From Chachezhania sediminis (GTDB lineage Bacteria; Pseudomonadota; Alphaproteobacteria; Rhodobacterales; Rhodobacteraceae), in contig NZ_VOPH01000009.1 in the NCBI RefSeq assembly GCF_009765275.1, positions 93,467-157,466 of the forward strand: DNA of 64,000 nucleotides, written 5' to 3'. Below, piece after piece: positions 37,310 through 45,801 of this stretch (its first letter is position 1; every line of letters begins with the position of its first letter). The notes under the pieces are model-generated. The model worked only from the letters and a program-made list of their open reading frames with translations. It did no database searches and was not told the origin of the DNA. Both the position numbers and the translations under genes were made by a program.

Positions 37310-37349
37310 GGGCAGCGGCCGCCCCAGGGGGGCAGATCGGCCGCTGCCC
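37310..37349. terminator. strong hairpin between convergent aldehyde dehydrogenase and gntR genes
   Basis: GGGCAGCGGCCG (37310-37321) pairs perfectly with CGGCCGCTGCCC (37338-37349), a 12-bp stem with a 16-base loop. Its place between two convergent genes suggests bidirectional termination, although a T run is missing. Confidence 0.6.
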
Positions 37350-37388
37350 GGCCTGCGGCCTGGCGAGACACCCGATTGATCGCATCCT

Positions 37389-38171
37389 TTAGGTCCGCGG
37401 CACCCATTCTGGCGGGCTGGACAGCTGCGTATCCTTCGACAGGCCCATCCGGTATTCGTACATGTCGGGATCGTAGTGGATCTGCAGGAACTCGACCAGC
37501 CGGTCATGGGCGTCGAAGACCCAGCGGCGCAGGCTGGTGACGGGGCTTCCCGGCGCGACCTGCAGATAGGCCGCGATGTCGTCCGGCGCGGCCATGGCCG
37601 TGACCCGCTGTTCGGCACGGGCGAAATCGAAGCCCTGTTCCTCCAGCGCGGCCAGAACCGTCCGGTTGCCCAGCGTTCCCGCAGACAGGGTCAGCGATTC
37701 CGGCGGCAGGACATAGGCGACAGAATGCGAAAACGGCTTCTGTCCCGGCCGCCGGCGGCTGCGGCGGATGCGCAGGGCGCGGTCCGCCAGCGGATGGGCG
37801 GCCTGTTCCTTCGCCTCGGCAGGGACGTCCACCTCGGCGAATTCGTGCAGTTCGACCTCGGTCGTTTCCTGGAATTCCAGCGTGTTCTTCTTTAGGCCGG
37901 CGATATTGTCGTCGCCGGGCCCGAACTGCAGGTCCGGGTTGACAAAGGTCCCCCGCCCGCGGTGCCGCGTGATCATGTCCGCGGCTTCCAACAGTGCCAT
38001 CGTGTTCCGGATGGTCACGCGCGATACGCCGAATTCCGCGGCCAGTTCCTGTTCGCTTGGCAGCACCACGCCCACGGGCCAGTGCCCGGCGCGGATCTTC
38101 TGTTCAAGGGTCAGGAAGATGCGGAAATAAAGCGGGATGACATTCTGGATGCCCTTGCCTTGCCCGGCCAA
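37389..38171 (-). CDS. GntR-family transcriptional regulator, HutC type
   Basis: 260 residues starting at TTG 38171 with GGGGA upstream. The N-terminal winged helix (IPLYFRIFLTLEQKIRAGHW, then LPSEQELAAEFGVSRVTIRN) and the C-terminal UTRA effector domain (about 100-250; PFSHSVAYVLP, then PGSPVTSLRRWVFD) define the HutC branch. It lies downstream of the racemase-like and monooxygenase genes on the same strand, and a large palindrome sits just before it, so it likely represses itself and that operon. Confidence 0.9.
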   Translation of the reverse strand: MAGQGKGIQNVIPLYFRIFLTLEQKIRAGHWPVGVVLPSEQELAAEFGVSRVTIRNTMALLEAADMITRHRGRGTFVNPDLQFGPGDDNIAGLKKNTLEFQETTEVELHEFAEVDVPAEAKEQAAHPLADRALRIRRSRRRPGQKPFSHSVAYVLPPESLTLSAGTLGNRTVLAALEEQGFDFARAEQRVTAMAAPDDIAAYLQVAPGSPVTSLRRWVFDAHDRLVEFLQIHYDPDMYEYRMGLSKDTQLSSPPEWVPRT

Positions 38172-38187
38172 TGCGATGTCCCCGCCT

Positions 38188-38217
38188 GTCTAAAGTCTTG
38201 TTGTGAAGACTATAGAC
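38188..38217. promoter_or_regulatory. GntR/HutC-type palindromic operator
   Basis: The left arm is GTCTAAAGTCTT (38188-38199) and the right arm AAGACTATAGAC (38206-38217), a 12-bp inverted repeat with one mismatch and a 6-base spacer. The centre AGTCTT-N6-AAGACT has the symmetry of GntR-family sites. It is 17 bases upstream of the gntR start. Confidence 0.6.
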
Positions 38218-38237
38218 CAGCGGCAGAACCGCGTCCA

Positions 38238-38978
38238 TCAACCCAGGCAGGCGGCCAGCCGGGGCGCACAGCGGGTCAGATTTTCGGAGGCCGGGATCCC
38301 GGTTTCCCGCTGCAGCCACCAGGCCGAACACAGGTTCGACGACAGGAACGGCAGGTCCGACGTCTTCGCCGCCTCCAGCCCGGCGGGGACGCTCAGCATG
38401 CCCGTACCGCTCATCACCACGGCGTCGATGTCCGGATTGACCCGCGAAAGGGCCGAAACCACCTCGGACGTGGTCAGCTCATAGGCCCGGAATTCTTCCG
38501 AAATCGTGACGACCTGCGCGACCTTGTAGCCCGCGGCCTCCCAGAAGGCGGCGGCTTTCGACGTCAGCCATTCGGGGTAGGGGGACACCAGCGCGATCCG
38601 CTTTGCCTTCAGCGCGGACAGTGCGTCCAGGATCGCAAGGCTGGCAGTGGCGACCGGGGCGCCCTTGGCGGCGGTCAGGCGCCGGCATTGTTCGACGTCG
38701 CCCTGGGGCAGCAGGCGATAGGACGGTCCGGTCAGGCCGACGATCGTGGCGGCCAGCCTGATCGCACCGAAGGCCCCAAGACAGGGTTCGTAATGGTCGA
38801 GGTAAGCCTGGTTGCGTTCGTCCAGCGTCGTGTTGGGCATCACCGGAAAGCGCGCGGCATGAAGGGCGATGGTTTCGGACAGCAGGAACCGCAGCTCCAG
38901 CTCTACCGTCGGGTTGGCGGGCGGCACCAGAACGCCGACACGGGCGGTCGGGTTCAGCAGGTCTTCGGACAGGGTCAT
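38238..38978 (-). CDS. Asp/Glu racemase-fold protein, maleate isomerase/arylmalonate decarboxylase-like
   Basis: About 246 residues: VGVLVPPANPTVELELRFLL, then GAIRLAATIVGLTGPSY, then RIALVSPYPEWLTSKAAAFWEAAGY, matching the maleate isomerase/arylmalonate decarboxylase group. Normally one or two cysteines act as acid/base. Here the first position reads VGLTGPS (around residue 83) and the second VMSGTGML (around 191), so both look replaced; the nearest cysteine is Cys217 in SSNLCSAWW. The chemistry may therefore differ. ATG overlaps the monooxygenase stop (ATGA), so both act in one pathway, perhaps on an aromatic or pyridine ring-derived diacid. Confidence 0.83.
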   Translation of the reverse strand: MTLSEDLLNPTARVGVLVPPANPTVELELRFLLSETIALHAARFPVMPNTTLDERNQAYLDHYEPCLGAFGAIRLAATIVGLTGPSYRLLPQGDVEQCRRLTAAKGAPVATASLAILDALSALKAKRIALVSPYPEWLTSKAAAFWEAAGYKVAQVVTISEEFRAYELTTSEVVSALSRVNPDIDAVVMSGTGMLSVPAGLEAAKTSDLPFLSSNLCSAWWLQRETGIPASENLTRCAPRLAACLG

Positions 38979-40177
38979 GCGCTTGCCTTCGCTTTTGTCG
39001 TCGCACCGTCCCGCGGCGGCGCCATGTCGAGCATCGTGGTCCGCAGCAGCATTTGCCGCGCCGTCGCGGGATCGGCCGCAGTGGCGGTCACGTGGTCCAG
39101 CCAGTTGTCGCTGCCGGTGACATTGCGGTCCGTACGGGGCAGCAATTCGTCCTTTGCGACCTGCCATCGATGCCGGGCGGCCGCCTGCGCCGGGGCAGGG
39201 TCGCCGGCCGTCAGCGCGGCAAGGATGCCATGGCCCAGTTCATAGGCGTCGTGGATCCCGCAATTCATGTTCATGCCGCCGCGGGTATTGGTCAGGTGCA
39301 GCGCGTCGCCGATGATAAAGACGCGGCCCGCGCAATTGCTGTCAGCCAGCATTTTCCGTGCGCCATAGATGTCCAGCGTCCGCAGGGTCAGCCGTTCGGG
39401 CGCGTCCGGGACATAGCGGTGGACGACCGGCATGTACCATTCCGGCTTCACCACCTGATCCGGGTCGAAATCGGCGCCCAGCCGGATGATTACCCGCCAG
39501 CAATCCGGCATCTGCAGGAAGCTGAGCGACGATCCGTCCGTGTCGAAGACATAGCTGATTTGGCCTAGGTCGGGCAGGTACTCTTCCATCCGGTCGGTCA
39601 CGACCAGACGCAGGACTTTGCCGGGATAATCGGTGCCGGTCATGCCGATCCCCAGCCCCTCGCGCACCGCGCTGTGGGCCCCGTCCGAGCCTATGACATA
39701 GTCGGCCTCGAACCGTTCGGCGCCCCGGGCTGTGTCGAATGTGTCGACCCAGGCGGCGGTGTCGTCGCTGCCGACGGTCACCGCTTCGGCCCCGAAACGC
39801 AGGGTGGCCAGGGGGGATTTTTTCAGTTCTTCCAGAAGCAGGCGGCTGACGACGTGCTGTTCCAGGTGAAGCCGGAACGGATAGGGGGTGGCATCGCCCA
39901 GCAGGGCATGGTCGAATTCCGCCAGCACGCGGCCGTCGGTCGCACGGTACTGGATCCGGTCGGCAATCCGGCCCTGGTCCAGCATCGGCTGGATGATGCC
40001 GAATTCGGCCAGCATCTCCAGCGTCGGGGGATGGAAGGTCGATGCCTTGGATGCCGTTCCCAGTGCATCGCGTTTTTCCAAGACCAGAACGGAAACGCCG
40101 TTCCGCACCAGAAAGACCGCAGCGGACAGTCCTACGGGGCCTGCACCGACGATGATTACCTGGGCCTTTTTCGTCAC
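38975..40177 (-). CDS. FAD-dependent aromatic-ring monooxygenase (UbiH/PheA/MhpA type)
   Basis: About 400 residues. AQVIIVGAGPVGLSAAVFLVRNG is the FAD dinucleotide motif, VIGSDGAHSAVRE the DG motif and RVFIIGDALHLTNTRGGMNMN the second FAD motif of class A flavoprotein hydroxylases. The GTG at 40177 is chosen for its GGAGA site; a 21-residue longer form from ATG 40240 has no ribosome site. Coupled to the racemase-like gene. Nicotinate/gentisate-type routes pair such a hydroxylase with maleate isomerase, which hints at ring hydroxylation upstream of a C4 diacid, but no ring-cleavage enzyme is present here. Confidence 0.88.
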   Translation of the reverse strand: MTKKAQVIIVGAGPVGLSAAVFLVRNGVSVLVLEKRDALGTASKASTFHPPTLEMLAEFGIIQPMLDQGRIADRIQYRATDGRVLAEFDHALLGDATPYPFRLHLEQHVVSRLLLEELKKSPLATLRFGAEAVTVGSDDTAAWVDTFDTARGAERFEADYVIGSDGAHSAVREGLGIGMTGTDYPGKVLRLVVTDRMEEYLPDLGQISYVFDTDGSSLSFLQMPDCWRVIIRLGADFDPDQVVKPEWYMPVVHRYVPDAPERLTLRTLDIYGARKMLADSNCAGRVFIIGDALHLTNTRGGMNMNCGIHDAYELGHGILAALTAGDPAPAQAAARHRWQVAKDELLPRTDRNVTGSDNWLDHVTATAADPATARQMLLRTTMLDMAPPRDGATTKAKASA

Positions 40178-40336
40178 GCCTATCTCCACGTCCTGCTCGT
40201 CTTTGGTGTGTTCAATGTCTGCAATAGTTTTATGTCTCATACAAGATACATTTGTCGCGGTTTCGTGAGTCGCCCGCAAAGGCGGCACTGTTGAAACGGC
40301 ATTGCCCGTCACGGGCCATGATTGTATGCGGTCAGA

Positions 40337-41278
40337 ATGCCAGAGCTTGACGCCAGCAAACCGTTCAGAATCGGGACCCGCGGGTCGCCGCTTGCCGTTG
40401 CGCAAGCGCATGAGACGCGCCATCTGCTGTCCCACGCCCATGGAATTCCCCTCGACGGCTTCGAGATCGTGACGATCAAGACCACCGCCGACAGGGTACA
40501 GGACCGACTGCTGAAGGAAATCGGCGGCAAGGGCCTGTTCACCAAGGAAATCGAGGAGGCGCTTCTCGACAACCGGATCGACATCGCGGTCCATTGCGTC
40601 AAGGACATGGCGGTGGCCGAGCCCGACGGGCTGATCACCGAATGCTTCATGAAGCGCGAAGACCCGCGTGACGCCTTTATCGGGGCCGAAGTCGAAAGCC
40701 TGGACGACCTGCCGCAAGGTGCGGTGGTGGGCAGTGCGTCGCTTCGGCGCCGGGCGCAGATGCTGAATCTGCGGCCGGACCTGCAGATGGTGAACTTCCG
40801 CGGCAGCATCCAGACGCGGCTGCAGAAACTGGAAGACGGTGTCGCCTCGGCCACTTTGCTGGCGATGGCGGGGCTGAACCGGCTGGGCATGCAGTCGCTG
40901 AGCCGGAACCCGATTCCTCTGGACGTGATGACACCTGCCGTGGGGCAGGGGGCGCTTGCGGTCCAGCGTCGCAGCAACGACGACTATGCCGCCACATTGA
41001 TCGAGACGCTGCACCACCCGGAAACCGAACGCCAGATGGCCGCAGAACGCAGCTTCCTGGCCACGCTGGAAGGGTCCTGCCAGACCCCCATCGCGGGCTA
41101 TGCCCAGATTCGGGGCGACCGTCTGCACCTGCGGGGCGAGATCCTGCGCCCCGACGGGACCGAGGTTCTGGCGACCGAGGGCGAGACCTGCCTGAGCAAT
41201 GCCGCCGAGATGGGCGAAGACCTGGCGCGCCAATTGCTGGGCCGCGCGCCGGCCGACTTCTTCTACTGGCGGACCTGA
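40337..41278 (+). CDS. hemC: porphobilinogen deaminase (hydroxymethylbilane synthase)
   Basis: Cytoplasmic enzyme of about 313 residues joining four porphobilinogens into hydroxymethylbilane for haem, bacteriochlorophyll and B12. FRIGTRGSPLAVAQAHETRHLL opens the protein; KDMAVAEPDG and GSASLRRRAQML follow; the dipyrromethane-cofactor cysteine is in LEGSCQTPIAGYA. The ATG at 40337 lacks a strong ribosome site; an in-frame TTG lies five codons upstream. Core gene in a catabolic neighbourhood; the usual partners hemD and hemE are not adjacent. Confidence 0.96.
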   Translation: MPELDASKPFRIGTRGSPLAVAQAHETRHLLSHAHGIPLDGFEIVTIKTTADRVQDRLLKEIGGKGLFTKEIEEALLDNRIDIAVHCVKDMAVAEPDGLITECFMKREDPRDAFIGAEVESLDDLPQGAVVGSASLRRRAQMLNLRPDLQMVNFRGSIQTRLQKLEDGVASATLLAMAGLNRLGMQSLSRNPIPLDVMTPAVGQGALAVQRRSNDDYAATLIETLHHPETERQMAAERSFLATLEGSCQTPIAGYAQIRGDRLHLRGEILRPDGTEVLATEGETCLSNAAEMGEDLARQLLGRAPADFFYWRT

Positions 41279-41330
41279 GTCCCCCCGAACGCCCCCTCAC
41301 CGCACACGTCGGGCTTGTACGCCCCGAAGG

Positions 41331-41358
41331 ACTGCCCAATTTCCGGGCAGTTCTGCCG
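41331..41358 (+). terminator. hairpin terminator after hemC
   Basis: ACTGCCC (41331-41337) pairs with GGGCAGT (41345-41351) around AATTTCC, followed by a short T-containing run. It lies 53 bases past the hemC stop. Confidence 0.5.
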
Positions 41359-41404
41359 TTTTGCATTCCGCCCCACCGATATGTTGCACCGCGGAGGCCT
41401 GATA

Positions 41405-41460
41405 AATCTTGCATCGGCTTCAAATGTATTAAACATACTACTATACGATCTTTGCGCAGC
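41405..41460 (+). promoter_or_regulatory. AT-rich promoter region of the second polyamine-type ABC operon
   Basis: An AT-rich patch in otherwise GC-rich sequence holds the small palindrome ATGT-ATTAA-ACAT and a TATACG-like -10 about 110 bases before the binding-protein start. No single -35/-10 pair is convincing. Confidence 0.35.
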
Positions 41461-41564
41461 CGTGCCGCTCCGGAGCTTCCGGGCTTGATGGTTCGAAGCA
41501 GGGACGGGAAGAATTACAACAGCAGGCCTGCCCCGGGCGGCCACAACAAGGAGAGACGCTCGAC

Positions 41565-42608
41565 ATGGCGATTCGCGGTTTCACGACACCCACCCTGCTG
41601 GCGCTTCCGCTGGCCCTGGGCCTTGCGACGGCCGGCCAGGCACGCGATCTGACGATCGTGGGCTTCGGCGGCGGCTATCAGGATTCGGCGCGCGAGCACC
41701 TGTTCGAGGCCTACGAAAAGGCCACCGGCACGCCGGTCAGCGACGACGTCTACAACGGCGAGATGGCCAAGATCTATGCCATGGTCGACAGCGGGAACGT
41801 CACCTACGACATCGTCATGATCGAGGCGCCGGAAATGGTGCGTGCCTGCGAGGACGGCGTTCTGGCGCAGATCGACTATGACGTGATCGAGAAGTCGAAA
41901 TTCATTCCCTCGGCCATCGCGACCTGCGGCGTGGGCGGCACCGGCTGGGGTGCGGCGATGTTCTACAACAACGACAAGCACCCGGACGGTCCGCAAACCT
42001 TCGCGGACTTCTGGGACACCGAGAAGTTCCCGGGCAAGCGGTCGCTGCGGTCGGGCCCCAAGATGACGCTGGAAGCCGCGATCATGGCCGATGGCGTTCC
42101 AGCGGCCGAAGTCTATGACGTGCTGTCCACGCCCGAAGGCGTCGACCGCGCCTTCGCCAAGCTGGACGAGATCAAGGACGACATCGTCTGGTGGACCTCT
42201 GGCGCGCAGCCCCTGCAATTCGTGGGGTCGGGCGAAGTCGACTATGCGCTGGCCTATACCGGCCGGGTGCTGAAGGCGGCCAATACCGAGGGCCTGCCCT
42301 ACAGCCTGCACTGGGACACGCTGCTTTATTCCATCGACTACTGGACCGTGATCGCCGGGTCGGAATACGAAGGCGAGGCGATGAAGATGATCGACTTCAT
42401 CACCGACATGGACCAACTGAAGAACCAGGCTGCGGTCTGGGCCATCTCTCCCGCCGTGAAGGAGTTCATCGCGGATCCCGAGATGGCCGAAAAGAACTCC
42501 GGCGCTGTGCTGAACCACTCTGATGAAGGCCTGTTCATCGACACCGAGTTCTGGATCGAACACGGCGACGACCTGAACGCGCGTTTCGCCTCGTGGGCAG
42601 CGCAGTAA
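41565..42608 (+). CDS. extracellular solute-binding protein, PotD/PotF type
   Basis: 347 residues with a signal peptide (TLLALPLALGLATAGQA). DLTIVGFGGGYQDSAREHLF and DIVMIEAPEMVRACEDGVL, then WGAAMFYNNDKHPDGPQTFA, match spermidine/putrescine-type binding proteins of proteobacteria. CACAAGGAGAGACG precedes the ATG. First gene of a five-gene unit of two permeases, an ATPase and an aminotransferase. The ligand is probably an amine or amino acid derivative used by that aminotransferase. Confidence 0.93.
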   Translation: MAIRGFTTPTLLALPLALGLATAGQARDLTIVGFGGGYQDSAREHLFEAYEKATGTPVSDDVYNGEMAKIYAMVDSGNVTYDIVMIEAPEMVRACEDGVLAQIDYDVIEKSKFIPSAIATCGVGGTGWGAAMFYNNDKHPDGPQTFADFWDTEKFPGKRSLRSGPKMTLEAAIMADGVPAAEVYDVLSTPEGVDRAFAKLDEIKDDIVWWTSGAQPLQFVGSGEVDYALAYTGRVLKAANTEGLPYSLHWDTLLYSIDYWTVIAGSEYEGEAMKMIDFITDMDQLKNQAAVWAISPAVKEFIADPEMAEKNSGAVLNHSDEGLFIDTEFWIEHGDDLNARFASWAAQ

Positions 42609-42620
42609 TCGCATCCCTGT

Positions 42621-42649
42621 TGCGGGGCGGCCCCATGGGTTGCCCCGCA
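42621..42649 (+). terminator. intercistronic hairpin after the binding-protein gene
   Basis: TGCGGGGC (42621-42628) pairs with GCCCCGCA (42642-42649) twelve bases past the stop. As in the other ABC operon of this window, it may attenuate transcription so that the binding protein is made in excess. Confidence 0.5.
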
Positions 42650-42699
42650 CCCCGGACGACGCCGGACAAGCGCCCTTCGTACCCAATCATGGACGCCGC

Positions 42700-43884
42700 A
42701 TGACCCGGAATTCCAAGGCAGGCCTGGCCCTGATCGCCCCGCTGTTGGTGCTGATCCTCGCCGGCTTCGTCCTTCCCATTGCATCGACCGCGCTGAAGGC
42801 CTTCGACAATCCGGAGGTTTCGGCAGCCCTTCCCCGCACCACGGTGGCCCTGGGCCAGTGGGACGGCGCAGCACCTCTGCCCGACGCGGTGCCCGACGCC
42901 TTCGTGGCCGACCTGCAGGACGCGATGGGCAACCGTGCATTCGGCCAGATGACCCGCCGCCTGAATTTCGAGGAATCGGGGATGCGGTCCCTGTTCTTCA
43001 AGGCCCGCCGCGCGGCGCCCGGGCTGGAACGCCCCTATGCGCAGGCCCTGGCCGAAGTCGATCCCGAATGGGGCCGGATCGAGACCTGGCAGATGCTGAA
43101 AACCCATTCCAACCCCTATACCGCCAGCTACGTGCTGCGGTCGCTGGATCTGCGGATGGAGCCCGACGGGACCATCGTGAAGGTGGAACCGGAACAGGCG
43201 ATCTTCGTCGACCTGTTCATCCGGACCTTCGCCATCTCGATCTGGGTTACAGTGATCGCCGTGCTGCTGGGCTATCCCACCGCCTATGTGCTTTCGACGC
43301 TGAAGGGCCGGATGGAAAGCCTGGCGCTGCTGTGCGTGCTGGTGCCGTTCTGGATTTCCATCCTGGTACGGTCGACCGCCTGGTTCATCATCCTGCAACG
43401 CGAAGGCCCGATCAACGCGGCCCTGCAGTTCGCGGGCCTGATCGGCGAACCGCAGGCGATCATCTTCACCCGGCCTGCGGTCTATATCGCCATGGTCCAT
43501 GTGCTGCTGCCGTTCTTCATCCTGCCGCTTCTGTCGGTGATGAAGCGGATCCGGGCGGATTACGTGCGTGCCGCCGCCTCGCTGGGCGCACGGCCCTGGC
43601 AGCAGTTCCTGCTGGTCTACCTGCCGATGACCATGCCCGGCGTCGCCGCCGGGGCGCTGATGGTCTTCATGCTGTCCGTGGGCTTTTACGTCACGCCGGC
43701 GCTGGTGGGCGGGCTGCGCGACCAAATGGTCAGCTACTACATCGCCTATTTCACCAACACGACGATCAACCTGGGGATGGCGGCCGCGCTGTCGCTGCTT
43801 CTGCTGGTCATGACCGGCGTGCTGGTCGCCGTCGCGGGCAAGCTGATGCCCGGCATGGGCGGCAAGCAGGGGGCAAGGTCATGA
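42700..43884 (+). CDS. ABC transporter permease, PotB type with enlarged first periplasmic loop
   Basis: About 394 residues, some 100 more than a standard PotB. After the first membrane helix (LALIAPLLVLILAGFVLPIA) comes a soluble stretch of about 130 residues (35-165, WGRIETWQMLK, YTASYVLRSLDLRM) before the second helix. The coupling loop VRAAASLGARPWQQFLLVYLP is normal. Such extended forms occur in alphaproteobacterial polyamine-type systems. Overlaps the next permease by ATGA. Confidence 0.92.
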   Translation: MTRNSKAGLALIAPLLVLILAGFVLPIASTALKAFDNPEVSAALPRTTVALGQWDGAAPLPDAVPDAFVADLQDAMGNRAFGQMTRRLNFEESGMRSLFFKARRAAPGLERPYAQALAEVDPEWGRIETWQMLKTHSNPYTASYVLRSLDLRMEPDGTIVKVEPEQAIFVDLFIRTFAISIWVTVIAVLLGYPTAYVLSTLKGRMESLALLCVLVPFWISILVRSTAWFIILQREGPINAALQFAGLIGEPQAIIFTRPAVYIAMVHVLLPFFILPLLSVMKRIRADYVRAAASLGARPWQQFLLVYLPMTMPGVAAGALMVFMLSVGFYVTPALVGGLRDQMVSYYIAYFTNTTINLGMAAALSLLLLVMTGVLVAVAGKLMPGMGGKQGARS

Positions 43885-44675
43885 TGCGCGCCGTCCGGAT
43901 CTTTGCCGTCCTGGTCCTGATCTTCCTGGTCTCGCCCATCCTGGTGATCTTTCCGCTGTCCTTTTCGTCCGGAGAGGTCCTGACGCTTCCCACCCCCGGC
44001 TGGTCGCTGCGCTGGTTCCAGGACTTCTTCCTGAACGAACGCTGGCTGTTGGCGACAAAGCACAGCGTCATCGTGGGACTGGCGACCATGGTGGTGGCCA
44101 CCGTGCTGGGAACGCTGGCGGCCTTCGGCCTCTACCTGTCCGACTTTCGCGGCAAGAAGGTGGTGATGGCCGTGCTCTCCCTGCCCATGGTCGTGCCGGT
44201 GATCGTCACCGCATCGTCCATGTACGTGGCCTTTTCCGTCGTGGGCCTGACCAATTCGCTGACCGGCCTTGTCATCGCCCACACGATCATCGCGGCACCT
44301 TACGTCGTCATCACCGTGCTGGCCGCCGTCCAGACCTTCGACATGACCCTGATGCGCGCGGCCCTGTCGCTGGGCGCGAACCCGGTTCGGGCCTTCATCG
44401 AGGTCGTGATGCCCATGATCATGCCCGGAATCGTCGCGGGCGCGGTCTTTGCCTTCGCCACATCCTTCGACGAGCTGGTGATCGCCATCTTCCTGACAGG
44501 CCCCGAACAGTTCACCCTGCCGCGCCAGATGTTCGCCGGCCTGCGCGAGATGCTGTCGCCCACCATCGCCGCCGCGGCGGTCGTCATGATCGGCTTCTCG
44601 GTCGTGCTTCTTCTGATCACCGAATACGCAAGAACCCGGGGCGAGCGCCTGAAGCAGCGCGCCGCCGGGGAATAG
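43881..44675 (+). CDS. ABC transporter permease, PotC type
   Basis: 264 residues, six hydrophobic segments, coupling loop MRAALSLGANPVRAFIEVVMP and FATSFDELVIAIFLTGP, typical of PotC. ATG at 43881 overlaps the preceding stop. Partner of the enlarged PotB-type subunit. Confidence 0.93.
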   Translation: MMRAVRIFAVLVLIFLVSPILVIFPLSFSSGEVLTLPTPGWSLRWFQDFFLNERWLLATKHSVIVGLATMVVATVLGTLAAFGLYLSDFRGKKVVMAVLSLPMVVPVIVTASSMYVAFSVVGLTNSLTGLVIAHTIIAAPYVVITVLAAVQTFDMTLMRAALSLGANPVRAFIEVVMPMIMPGIVAGAVFAFATSFDELVIAIFLTGPEQFTLPRQMFAGLREMLSPTIAAAAVVMIGFSVVLLLITEYARTRGERLKQRAAGE

Positions 44676-44685
44676 GAACCGACCG

Positions 44686-45801
44686 ATGTCCTCTGAAAAC
44701 CCGCCCAAGGAACAGTTCGTCCGCTTCGAAGGGGTACGGAAGAGCTATGATGGCACCGTGCAGGTCGTGCGGGACCTGAACCTGTCGATCCGGGAAGGCG
44801 AGTTCCTGACCCTGCTGGGCCCGTCGGGGTCGGGCAAGACCACCACACTGATGATGCTGGCAGGGTTCGAAAAGCCGACCGCAGGAAAGATCCTGTTCGA
44901 CGGCCAGGTCATCAACGACATGCCGACTTACAAGCGCAACTTCGGAATGGTGTTCCAGAACTATGCGCTGTTCCCCCACATGACGGTGGCGGAAAACGTG
45001 GCCTTCCCCCTGCGGATGCACCGTTTCCCGAAATCCGAACAGGCGGAACGCGTGACCCGGGCGCTGGACATGGTGCAGCTGCACCGGATCGCCGACCGCC
45101 ATCCGACCCAGCTGTCGGGCGGCCAGCAGCAGCGCGTCGCGCTGGCCCGCGCGTTGGTGTTCGAGCCAAAGATGGTGCTGATGGACGAACCGCTGGGAGC
45201 GCTCGACAAGCAGCTGCGGGAGCACATGCAGCTGGAAATCCGCGCACTGCACGAAAAGCTGGGCCTGACGATGCTTTACGTCACGCACGACCAGTCCGAG
45301 GCGCTGACCATGTCGGACCGCGTCGCCATCTTCAACGACGGGGAAATCCAGCACATCGACGCCCCGTCCGAGGTTTACGACCGCCCCCGGAACGCCTTCG
45401 TGGCCAAGTTCATGGGCGAAAACAACGCGGTCGAAGGCACCGTCACCGCCCGTGACGGCGACGTGATCACCCTGCGGACGGCCGCGGGACGCGACCTGCA
45501 CGGCACTGCGGTCGACGATCTGGCCATTGGGCAGGGGGCGCAGGTGCTGGTCCGGCCGGAACAGATCTCGCTGGGCGGGCTTCCGGCGGACGGGTTCGAC
45601 AGTTTCGAGGCCACGGTCGCCGACAAGATCTATCACGGCGACCACCTGCGCATCGTGCTGGAAATCGCGGGCCTGGGCCAGGTCACCGCGACCTTCGCCC
45701 ATGCCGAGGCAGAGCTGCACCCCGAGATCGGCCAGACCCTGACAATTCGCTGGCGCATCGCCAATGCGCTGGCCTTCGCGCCCGACGGACCCGCCCGATG
45801 A
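44686..45801 (+). CDS. ABC transporter ATP-binding protein, PotA type
   Basis: 371 residues: Walker A GPSGSGKTT, Q-loop [11 protein letters not shown], signature [15 protein letters not shown], Walker B MVLMDEPLGALD and [14 protein letters not shown] H-loop (read as MLYVTHDQSEA). A C-terminal TOBE domain follows (VLVRPEQISLGG). Starts ten bases after the permease gene and overlaps the aminotransferase start by four bases. Confidence 0.94.
   Translation: MSSENPPKEQFVRFEGVRKSYDGTVQVVRDLNLSIREGEFLTLLGPSGSGKTTTLMMLAGFEKPTAGKILFDGQVINDMPTYKRNFGMVFQNYALFPHMTVAENVAFPLRMHRFPKSEQAERVTRALDMVQLHRIADRHPTQLSGGQQQRVALARALVFEPKMVLMDEPLGALDKQLREHMQLEIRALHEKLGLTMLYVTHDQSEALTMSDRVAIFNDGEIQHIDAPSEVYDRPRNAFVAKFMGENNAVEGTVTARDGDVITLRTAAGRDLHGTAVDDLAIGQGAQVLVRPEQISLGGLPADGFDSFEATVADKIYHGDHLRIVLEIAGLGQVTATFAHAEAELHPEIGQTLTIRWRIANALAFAPDGPAR

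Noticed and set aside
41480..41500. TTCGAAGC stretch as a tRNA T-arm
   Set aside because: No matching acceptor or anticodon stem around it.
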